Source: Pseudomonadota bacterium (GTDB taxonomy: Bacteria > Pseudomonadota > Gammaproteobacteria > Xanthomonadales > Rhodanobacteraceae). Taken from it: a stretch of DNA of 59,763 nt. The stretch is from NCBI GenBank assembly GCA_018241365.1, contig JAFEDX010000214.1, positions 1 through 59,763 of the forward strand, written 5' to 3'. Under the pieces are notes generated by a model, which was not told the origin of the DNA, searched no databases, and worked only from the letters and a program-made list of their open reading frames with translations. Positions within the stretch are counted from its first letter, which is position 1; each line of letters opens with the position of its first letter. This document shows, piece after piece, positions 1 to 8,408 of this stretch. The translations under genes were made by a program, and so were the position numbers.

Positions 1-474
1 ACCGTACCGGTCACGCCTGCCGCTGCGCCGGTTGCGCCGCAGGCGCCTGCGCCCGTCCCGGTAGCGACCCCGTCAGCGCAGGCGACGCGCAGCGTGGCGG
101 GCATCACCTGGCAATGGCCGGCCAGCGGCAAAGTGGTCGGCGGGTTCCAGGCCGGCAGCGGTGGCGATGGCGCCGGTCTCGATATTGTCGGCAATCTCGG
201 CGATCCGGTGCGCGCAGCCGCGGCGGGCACGGTGGTGTACAGCGGCAACGGCCTGATCGGCTACGGCGAACTCGTCATCATCAAGCACAACGACACCTAC
301 CTGTCGGCCTATGGGCACAACAGCAAGCGGCTGGTGAAGGAAGGCGAGCGCGTCAGCGCTGGCCAGGAAATCGCGCTGATGGGCGCCAGCGGCGCGCCGC
401 GCGTCGAGTTGCACTTCGAGATCCGCAAGGACGGCAAGCCTGTCGATCCATTAGGGTATTTGCCGGGGCGGTAG
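1..474 (+). CDS. nlpD: NlpD-type LytM/M23 divisome activator, C-terminal part
   Basis: The reading frame is open from base 1, so the N-terminus lies outside the window. What remains is a Pro/Ala-rich linker (about 30 residues) and a complete LytM (peptidase M23) domain ending in 'LGYLPGR'. The domain follows E. coli NlpD closely ('IIKHNDTYLSAYGHN', 'LHFEIRKDGK'). The usual first zinc ligand of active M23 enzymes is missing: the site reads 'GAGLDI' without His. This is known for NlpD, which activates the amidase AmiC instead of cutting peptidoglycan itself. It should act in the periplasm, anchored as an outer-membrane lipoprotein. The TAG stop lies inside a palindromic repeat. A generic M23 protein is the alternative, but the degenerate site and C-terminus favour NlpD. 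Confidence 0.88.
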   Translation, partial: TVPVTPAAAPVAPQAPAPVPVATPSAQATRSVAGITWQWPASGKVVGGFQAGSGGDGAGLDIVGNLGDPVRAAAAGTVVYSGNGLIGYGELVIIKHNDTYLSAYGHNSKRLVKEGERVSAGQEIALMGASGAPRVELHFEIRKDGKPVDPLGYLPGR

Positions 475-517
475 GAGCCTGCGTGCAGGCGATCGTCGCG
501 AGCACGCTCGCTCCTAC
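471..517. repeat. REP-type palindromic pair (REPIN-like) between convergent genes
   Basis: Two imperfect palindromes face each other. One starts GTAGGAGCCTGCGTGCAGGC and the other, inverted, ends GCACGCTCGCTCCTAC. The outer GTAGGAG/CTCCTAC ends are perfect inverted repeats. Related units occur at 8724-8831, 10251-10273, 15396-15475 and 37241-37264. The TAG of the left unit is the stop codon of the gene to the left, and the TAG of the right unit (minus strand) is the stop codon of the gene to the right. No RAYT transposase is visible in the window. Confidence 0.85.
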
Positions 518-885
518 GCAAGAATAAACGCAGCGATGACGTTGCGGCCTTCACTCGCAAGAATGTCCCAGGTGCGCGCGGCGGCGGCGTTGTCCATGAC
601 CTCGACGCCGATGCCGCGTTGCAGGAACGCGGCCAGCACCGCCTGCGAAGGGAACTGCTGGTGCGCACCGGTACCGAGCAGCACCACGTCGGGCGAGAGC
701 GCCAGGATCGGTTCGATCCGTTCCGGTGTCAGGGCCATCGCATCGGCCACCGCCCAGTCGTCGATGACCTTGTCGCGGCAAAGGATCAGGCTGGTCCTGA
801 ATGGGCGGTCCACGATGACCACCTCGCGTGCGCCGGCCTTGCGTACGAACAGGTAATCACGCGGGCGTTCGAGGTTCAGTTCCAT
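514..885 (-). CDS. Mth938-like (DUF498) domain protein
   Basis: A 123-residue protein that is a single Mth938-like domain, the family that includes the mitochondrial complex I assembly factor NDUFAF3. Bacterial members have no settled biochemical role. The frame is open for another 47 codons upstream, but that stretch overlaps yhbY. The start chosen begins 'MELNLERPRDYLF' with a GGTGA ribosome site just upstream. It lies one base after the yhbY stop, so the two genes are probably co-transcribed. The TAG stop at 514-516 is supplied by the right half of the palindromic pair. Confidence 0.8.
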   Translation of the reverse strand: MELNLERPRDYLFVRKAGAREVVIVDRPFRTSLILCRDKVIDDWAVADAMALTPERIEPILALSPDVVLLGTGAHQQFPSQAVLAAFLQRGIGVEVMDNAAAARTWDILASEGRNVIAAFILA

Positions 886-886
886 T

Positions 887-1183
887 TCACCGCGGCAAGG
901 CAATTTGCGGTTGTTCGTCGTTGCGCCGGTACAGCACCGCAATGTGGCCGATGCTTTGCACGGCTTCGGCCCTGCTGGATGCGACCAGTTTTTCGATTTC
1001 AGCGCTGCGTGCAGCGCGGTCCGCACCGCTCAGCCTGACCTTGATCAGTTCATGGTCGTCGAGGGCCTGTTCCAATTCCTTCAAGACGCCGGGCGTCACG
1101 CCCTTGCCGCCCAGCAGCAGCACCGGCTTCAGCGGATGCGCAAGGCCGCGCAGGTAGCGAATCTGTGATGAATTCAGGGACAT
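887..1183 (-). CDS. yhbY: YhbY family RNA-binding protein (CRM domain)
   Basis: A 98-residue protein that is one CRS1-YhbY (CRM) domain. The N-terminal '[19 protein letters not shown]' and the following 'KGVT' match the family's GxxG-type RNA-binding loop region. E. coli YhbY associates with the pre-50S ribosomal subunit. As in E. coli, the gene is transcribed away from rlmE, another 50S maturation factor, so the divergent pair is conserved. The next gene on its strand, the Mth938-like gene, follows after one base. Confidence 0.93.
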   Translation of the reverse strand: MSLNSSQIRYLRGLAHPLKPVLLLGGKGVTPGVLKELEQALDDHELIKVRLSGADRAARSAEIEKLVASSRAEAVQSIGHIAVLYRRNDEQPQIALPR

Positions 1184-1289
1184 GCGTTCGACGTTCGTGA
1201 GGTCCTGCCAAGCCTGTCAGGGTATCATGGGCGCCAGGAACCAATGGTTTTTCGAGGCGGCCGTCGCGGCTGTCCGTGGATGGAACTCC

Positions 1290-1927
1290 GTGCCAAGGTC
1301 GAAGAGCAGCACGCGTTGGCTGAAGGAACACTTCGGCGACGAATTCGTCAAGCGCGCGCAGGCCGAGGGCTGGCGCTCACGGGCGGCGTTCAAGCTGGAC
1401 GAACTGCTGGATCGCGACCGCCTGCTGAAGCCCGGCATGACCGTGGTGGACCTGGGTGCGGCGCCGGGCGGCTGGTCGCAGCTGGTGCGCCAGCGGCTGG
1501 GCCAGAAAAATGGAGGATGGTCCGGCCGGGTGTTCGCGCTGGACATCCTGCCCATGCAGGGCATCGGCGGCGTCGAGTTCATCCAGGGCGATTTTCGCGA
1601 ACAAGCGGTGTTCGACGCACTGATGGCGAAGCTGGAGGGTGCGCCGGTGGACCTTGTGCTGTCGGACATGGCGCCCAATATCAGTGGTATCGAATCGGCG
1701 GATCAGGCCCGTGCGATGGATCTGGCTGAAATTGCAGCGGATTTTGCGAACAAATGCTTGCAACCCGGAGGCTCGTTTCTGGTGAAATTGTTCCAGGGCC
1801 GGGGTTTTGATGAATACCTGCGCGGCTTGCGCGCAGGCTTTGGGCGGGTGACACTGCGCAAGCCCAAGGCGTCGCGCTCGCGTTCACGCGAGGTTTATGC
1901 CATGGCAACCGGACTCAAGAGATCCAG

Positions 1928-1931
<4 letters not shown>
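1290..1931 (+). CDS. rlmE: 23S rRNA (uridine2552-2'-O)-methyltransferase RlmE (FtsJ/RrmJ)
   Basis: This enzyme methylates the 2'-O of U2552 in the 50S A-loop using S-adenosylmethionine. The SAM-binding motif '[13 protein letters not shown]' is present. The K-D-K-E catalytic residues are seen as 'AAFKLDE', 'LSDMAPN', 'LVKLFQG' and 'SREVYA'. The GTG at 1290 gives 213 residues and aligns with E. coli RlmE ('[10 protein letters not shown]'). The frame is open further upstream, with an ATG at 1227 that would add 21 residues. The stop overlaps the ftsH start (ATGA), so translation of the two is probably coupled; the rlmE-ftsH order is as in E. coli. Confidence 0.93.
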
Positions 1932-3874
<1,943 letters not shown>

Positions 3875-3899
3875 AGATGCTTCACCGACCATGAAAATC

Positions 3900-3927
3900 G
3901 GGCCGCAGTCTGCGGCCCTTTTTTTTT
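3900..3927 (+). terminator. Rho-independent terminator after ftsH
   Basis: An 8-bp perfect stem (GGGCCGCA/TGCGGCCC) with a three-base loop is followed by nine T residues. It lies 25 bases after the ftsH stop and should end the rlmE-ftsH transcript. Confidence 0.95.
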
Positions 3928-3975
3928 CGCGTCTCGAGCAACGGGACGCTGGCATTTATCCGACCCGGGGGCGAC

Positions 3976-4443
3976 ATGGATTTGCAGGACCTGACACAAA
4001 TCGCGGCCATCGTCAGCAGTGTCGCCGTGGTCGTGTCGCTGATCTACGCCAGCGTCCAGCTCCGGCACAACACGCGGGCGCTGATGGCGACGACCTACAA
4101 CGCAGTGACCGCCAATTCGCTTGCGCTGCTGTCGCCGATGACCGGCAGCCCGGAGTTCTCGCAGTTCCTGCACCGTGCGCACGTGGAGCCAGGCGTGCTG
4201 ACGCCCGCCGAGCGGATGCGTTTCGACGCTGTGATGCTTACCGTGTTCCGGCATTGGGACAACCTGTATTACCAGTTCCGCAGCGGCACGCTCGACCGCG
4301 AAATGTGGGAGGTCTACGAGCGCACGTTGACGCACTGGCTGGCCAACGAGGCTTGGGCGGGGTGGTTCCGGAAAAATGCCGACAGTTGCAGCGAGAGTCT
4401 CCGTGATCTGGTGAACGCGCGCATGCCGAAAGGCAGGGGATGA
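3976..4443 (+). CDS. small membrane-anchored protein of unknown function
   Basis: A 155-residue protein I do not recognise. One hydrophobic segment at about residues 8-26 ('IAAIVSSVAVVVSLIYASVQL') is followed by a largely helical soluble part with conserved-looking Trp-rich stretches ('WLANEAWAGWF'). It probably sits in the inner membrane with a soluble C-terminal domain. A reasonable ATG follows GGGGGCGAC. The gene starts about 50 bases after the ftsH terminator and precedes the TPR array on the same strand. Coding is supported by length and codon use; function is not. Confidence 0.65.
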   Translation: MDLQDLTQIAAIVSSVAVVVSLIYASVQLRHNTRALMATTYNAVTANSLALLSPMTGSPEFSQFLHRAHVEPGVLTPAERMRFDAVMLTVFRHWDNLYYQFRSGTLDREMWEVYERTLTHWLANEAWAGWFRKNADSCSESLRDLVNARMPKGRG

Positions 4444-4466
4444 GCAGCCGTTCACAACGGCGCTGT

Positions 4467-4520
4467 TTGCTTGCAACCGGGCCGGCGAGCGGGGAAACTC
4501 GTGACCGGAGGCCGGTGGGG
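4467..4520 (+). repeat. duplicated leader, copy 1 (before the first TPR gene)
   Basis: The sequence runs TGCTTGCAACCGG, a short spacer, GGGGAAACTC, then GGAGGCCGG and the GTG start. The same order and spacing recurs at 6382-6432 before the second TPR gene. The shared leader shows that the tandem duplication copied the translation start region along with the coding sequence. Confidence 0.7.
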
Positions 4521-6370
4521 TGCCGGCGCGAGCGGCGTATTGCGTGGCGAACCGTCCGTCCCTGCTGTCGGAGTTGAAGCGGCGCAACGTGTTGCGTGCC
4601 GGGGCGTTGTATCTCGGCACGGTGTGGCTGCTGGCGCAGGTCATTACCCAGCTCGGACCGGTCTTCGACACGCCGGCGTGGATAGCCCGCTGGTTCCTCG
4701 CGTTGTCGGCGGTCGGCTTCCCGTTCTGGATCGCCCTTGCCTGGTTCTACGAACTGACGCCAGAGGGATTGAAGCGCGAGCGCGACGTCGCTCCAGACGA
4801 ATCGACCAGACAAGTGACGCGTCGCAGGTTGGACCGCGCGATCATTGCGGTGTTGACGGTCGCGGTGGTGCTGCTGCTGACCAACACGTTCATGTGGCAC
4901 AAGGGCGCGGGATTGCGCGGCGACGGCGCCGCGGCGATCCCCGCCAAGTCCGTCGCGGTGCTGCCGCTGGTGAACGGCGGCGACGAAGGCGAGCAGTTCT
5001 TCTCCGATGGGCTTTCCGAATCGCTGATCGTCGCGCTGTCGCAGTTCCAGGGGTTGAAGGTGATCGGCCGCAATTCCTCGTTCCAGTTCCGCGACACCAA
5101 GGACGACAGCGCCGCCATCGGCCGCAAGCTGGGCGTGGCGCACCTGCTCGAAGGCAGCGTGCAACATGCGGGCGACATGGTGCGCATCAGCGTCGAGTTG
5201 ATCGATGCCGCCAGTGGCCAGACCCGCTGGTCGCAGCATTACGACCGTCCGTACAAGGACCTGTTCGCCCTGCAGGATGACATCACGCAAGCTGTCGCCG
5301 GTGCCCTGCACGCGAAGCTGCTTTCCTCCGGTGCAGCGGCGAAACAGACGGACCGGCCGCCCAGCGGCAACATCGATGCCTACAACGCCTATTTGCAGGG
5401 CCTGAAATACTGGCACGACGAACGCTTCGCCAAAGCCGCCGGATACATGACCCAGGCCGTGCAGGTCGACCCGGGCTATGCGATGGCGTGGGCGCAGCTG
5501 TCCGGATCGTGGAGCACCGTCGCCGCGTTCCAGAACGAGCCCCCCGAGGCGGCCAACGAACACATGCGCATTGCCCGCCTCGCGGCGGACAAGGCGCTGC
5601 AACTGTCGCCGGAACTGGGTCCGGCCCACGCGGCCCTTGCCTACCTCAAGGTCTACCATTTCGATCACCAGGACGCGTCGACCGGCTGTCGTCGTGCCGT
5701 GCAATTGGCGCCGAAGGATGGCACCGTCCTCAATGGCTGCGGCTATGTTTTGGCGCAGGTCGGGAAGCTGGGTGAAGCGATTCAGCTGAGGGCACGACTG
5801 CTTTCGACCGAACCGCTGTACACCATCAACTATTTGCAGTACGCGAGACTGCTGATGGCGGCCGGCCGGCTGGACGAGGCGGAGAAGTACCTCCGCACTG
5901 CCGAAAGCCTGCCGCAGACGAATCCGGAGTGGCAGCAGAAGATCATCTTCTCGCGCATGGTCGACGCCATGATGCGTGGCGATGCGAAAGCGGCCATGGA
6001 CATCGCCGCGGAAATGCCCGCAGAGGATCGTGTCCTGTACACGGCGCTGGCGGCCCAGCCCGGACCGGATCGTGCAGTGGCCGATGCCGCGCTGGCGAAT
6101 GCGCTTGCGATGAAGGACCTGGCGGATGCCGACCCGTACTTGATCACGGAGATCTACGCGCTGCGCGGCGATGCCGGCCACGCCATGCAGTGGCTGCAGC
6201 GAGTTTCGCCCGGCGACCTCATTTTCCTACCGACCGACCCGCTGATCATGAACCTCCGCGAAGATCCGCGCTTCATCGCGTTCTGCCGGAAGGTCGGCCT
6301 GCCGCCGCCAGACGAAGTCGAAACCCTCAGCTTCGACCAGATCCGTGCCGCGGGTGTCGTGAAAGGTTGA
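4520..6370 (+). CDS. TolB-like/TPR membrane protein, first of three
   Basis: A 616-residue protein. The N-terminus carries 'ELKRRNVLRAG' and two hydrophobic helices, then a third membrane segment ('AIIAVLTVAVVLLL'). A TolB N-terminal-like (FlgO-like) domain follows ('SVAVLPLVN', 'FFSDGLSESLI', 'GVAHLLEGSVQ', 'WSQHYDRPYKDLFALQDDI'). The C-terminal half consists of tetratricopeptide repeats ending 'DPRFIAFCRKVGLP'. In this superfamily the same modules often sit behind adenylate cyclase or DNA-binding domains, but neither is present here. A regulatory or assembly role at the membrane is an inference. The GTG start follows GGAG by nine bases; a second GTG lies eight codons in. Confidence 0.82.
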   Translation: MPARAAYCVANRPSLLSELKRRNVLRAGALYLGTVWLLAQVITQLGPVFDTPAWIARWFLALSAVGFPFWIALAWFYELTPEGLKRERDVAPDESTRQVTRRRLDRAIIAVLTVAVVLLLTNTFMWHKGAGLRGDGAAAIPAKSVAVLPLVNGGDEGEQFFSDGLSESLIVALSQFQGLKVIGRNSSFQFRDTKDDSAAIGRKLGVAHLLEGSVQHAGDMVRISVELIDAASGQTRWSQHYDRPYKDLFALQDDITQAVAGALHAKLLSSGAAAKQTDRPPSGNIDAYNAYLQGLKYWHDERFAKAAGYMTQAVQVDPGYAMAWAQLSGSWSTVAAFQNEPPEAANEHMRIARLAADKALQLSPELGPAHAALAYLKVYHFDHQDASTGCRRAVQLAPKDGTVLNGCGYVLAQVGKLGEAIQLRARLLSTEPLYTINYLQYARLLMAAGRLDEAEKYLRTAESLPQTNPEWQQKIIFSRMVDAMMRGDAKAAMDIAAEMPAEDRVLYTALAAQPGPDRAVADAALANALAMKDLADADPYLITEIYALRGDAGHAMQWLQRVSPGDLIFLPTDPLIMNLREDPRFIAFCRKVGLPPPDEVETLSFDQIRAAGVVKG

Positions 6371-6381
6371 AGTCTGCATTC

Positions 6382-6432
6382 TTGCTTGCAACCGGACCCC
6401 TGAGCGCGGAAACTCCGCGCCAGAGGCCGGCG
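6382..6432 (+). repeat. duplicated leader, copy 2 (before the second TPR gene)
   Basis: This is the counterpart of the leader at 4467-4520 (TTGCTTGCAACCGG, GGAAACTC, GAGGCCGG, then GTG). Inside it GCGCGGA-AAC-TCCGCGC (6404-6420) forms a perfect 7-bp hairpin that is degraded in copy 1. Confidence 0.7.
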
Positions 6433-8255
6433 TGTTGCTGGCGAGAGCGTCGCGTGCCGTGGCGGATCGTCGGTCCTTCTTCCGGGAGTTGAAGCGGCGC
6501 AACGTGTTGCGCGCGGCGGTGTTGTACCTGGGTGCGGTGTGGGCGGCTTCCCAAGGCATCTCGCAACTGTCTCCGGCACTGGGGCTGCCGGATCTGACGA
6601 CGCGCTGGTTCCTGCTCGCGGCGGCGATCGGTCTTCCGTTCTGGCTTGCGTTCGCGTGGTTCTACGAATTCACGCCGCGGGGATTCAGGCGTGACGCCGA
6701 GGTTGCCGCGGATGCGCCGATCCGCCACTCCAATGCGCGCAAGCTGGATTTCGCGATCATCGGCGTGCTCGCGCTCGCCGTGGTACTGCTGCTCGCCAAT
6801 ACCTTCGTCTGGCACAAGGGCTCCGGCTTCGAAGCAGACACAGCCGCCATTCCGGCCCAATCCATCGCCGTGCTGCCGCTGGTCAACGACAGCGGCGAGA
6901 AGGACCAGCAGTATTTCTCGGACGGTTTGTCGGACGACCTGATCACGGCGCTGTCGCAGTTCGCCGGCTTGAAGGTGATCGCACGCGACTCTTCGTTCAA
7001 GTTCCGCAACTCCGGCGACGATCCGAAGACAATCGGCGCGAAGCTGGGCGTCGCGCACCTGTTGGAAGGCAGCGTGCAGCGCTCGGGCGGCATCGTGAGA
7101 GTCAGCGCGACGCTGATCAATGCCGCTGACGGCACGGCCGTGTGGTCGCAGCACTACGATCGACCGTACCAGGACCTCTTCGCGCTGCAGGACGACATCA
7201 CGCAACAGGTCGCGGGTGCATTGAAAGCGAGGTTGCTCGACAATGGCAAGGTGGCATCACAAGGCGACCGCCCGCCCAGCGGCAATCTGGCTGCATACAG
7301 CGCGTACCAGCAGGGCCGGTACCATTTTTTCCGACATACCGGCGAGGATGCGCACAAGGCGATCGACTTTTACAGTCAGGCCATCAGCCTCGACCCGGCC
7401 TATGCACGGGCCTATGCCGAATTGGCGATCACGCAAATGCAGTCTTTCGTGATTTTCAGTGCGACGGCCGCGGAAAAAGCTGGGTTGATTGCCAAGGCGC
7501 GAGTCGCCGTGAAAACGGCGCTGGCGCTTCAGCCCGATCTCGGTGTCGCGCATTACGCGCATGGGTTCCTCCTGCAAGTCATCGATTTCGACCTGGTCGG
7601 GGCCGTGCGGGAATTTCGCAGCGCCGCCGAACTGGAACCGCAGAACTCGGCGTCCGCACTGTCACTGGGAATCGACTATGCGTCTTTCGGTAGCCTCGAT
7701 GAGGCGGCGGTGTACGGGCGTCGCGCGACCGCGCTCGATCCCTTGAGCAGCACGAACTACATCTACCTCGCACGCACGCTTATCGCAGCCGGCCGCTTCG
7801 ACGAGGCCGAAGCCGCGCTGCAAAAGAGCATCGAGGCCAACCCGCAGGCGGCGCAAACCTACTCGGAACTGGCAGTCCTGGAAATCCAGCGCGGCAACCC
7901 GGCCGCCGCCGTGGACATGGCCAAGCGGGAAACCGATCCGTTCTGGCGTGTTTATGCGCTGGCGCTTGCGGATTTTGCAAATGGCGATCGCACAGGGGCA
8001 GATGCGGCGCTCGGGGAGTTGACCGGCAAGTACGCAGATTCAGGGCCTTTCCAGATCGCGCAGGTGTATGCGCTGCGCAAGCAACCTGACCAGATGTTCA
8101 CGTGGCTCGAGCACGGGCTGGCTGTGCGCGATCCAGGAGTGACCACGTTGCTGTATGCGCCGTTCCTTGGCGCATACCGGGACGATCCGCGCTTTGCCGC
8201 ATTTTGCAGGAAGGTCGGCCTGCCGACGACGACCGACGCGAAGACGTTGCCGTGA
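6432..8255 (+). CDS. TolB-like/TPR membrane protein, second of three
   Basis: A 607-residue paralogue of the preceding protein with the same architecture. It has 'ELKRRNVLRAAVLYLG', paired N-terminal helices, a third membrane helix ('FAIIGVLALAVVLLLAN'), a TolB-like domain ('SIAVLPLVND', 'YFSDGLSDDLI', 'WSQHYDRPYQDLFALQDDI') and TPRs ending 'DPRFAAFCRKVGLP'. The TPR half differs more than the N-terminal half, which fits shared membrane and TolB modules with changing partners. The GTG start at 6432 follows GAGG. The TGA stop overlaps a GTG at 8252 that opens a remnant resembling the start of the third gene. Confidence 0.82.
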   Translation: MLLARASRAVADRRSFFRELKRRNVLRAAVLYLGAVWAASQGISQLSPALGLPDLTTRWFLLAAAIGLPFWLAFAWFYEFTPRGFRRDAEVAADAPIRHSNARKLDFAIIGVLALAVVLLLANTFVWHKGSGFEADTAAIPAQSIAVLPLVNDSGEKDQQYFSDGLSDDLITALSQFAGLKVIARDSSFKFRNSGDDPKTIGAKLGVAHLLEGSVQRSGGIVRVSATLINAADGTAVWSQHYDRPYQDLFALQDDITQQVAGALKARLLDNGKVASQGDRPPSGNLAAYSAYQQGRYHFFRHTGEDAHKAIDFYSQAISLDPAYARAYAELAITQMQSFVIFSATAAEKAGLIAKARVAVKTALALQPDLGVAHYAHGFLLQVIDFDLVGAVREFRSAAELEPQNSASALSLGIDYASFGSLDEAAVYGRRATALDPLSSTNYIYLARTLIAAGRFDEAEAALQKSIEANPQAAQTYSELAVLEIQRGNPAAAVDMAKRETDPFWRVYALALADFANGDRTGADAALGELTGKYADSGPFQIAQVYALRKQPDQMFTWLEHGLAVRDPGVTTLLYAPFLGAYRDDPRFAAFCRKVGLPTTTDAKTLP

Positions 8256-8283
8256 ACGAATTCCTCGCCCGCTTCTATCTGCT

Positions 8284-8389
8284 CGTCATTCCAGGGCGCT
8301 CCGCGGGAGCGAACCCGGAATCCGGTTTTCCAGGCGCGTCGCAAACAAAATGGATTCCGGGTTCCGGCTTCGCCGGCCCCGGAATGACG
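8284..8389. repeat. CGTCATTCCGG-type palindromic element, copy 1
   Basis: The element starts CGTCATTCC and ends GGAATGACG, with AATGGATTCCGGGTTCCGG inside. It matches the element at 48127-48248 in its ends and inner arms. It fills the gap between the second and third TPR genes. Near-identical stretches (GAATTCCTCG followed by CCCGC or CGCGC) flank it at 8258 and 8415, as if it had been inserted at the start of the third gene. Confidence 0.82.
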
Positions 8390-8408
8390 AAATTCGGGAA
8401 TGGCCGCC

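Noticed and set aside
471-517. The palindromic pair as a Rho-independent terminator for the convergent genes.
   Set aside because: There is no T tract on either strand, and the unit recurs in coding DNA. It may still act as a transcript end by structure, but that cannot be claimed.
1182-1289. Upstream extension of rlmE to 1182 or 1227.
   Set aside because: It would add residues not seen in RlmE and, for 1182, overlap yhbY. The 1227 ATG cannot be excluded.
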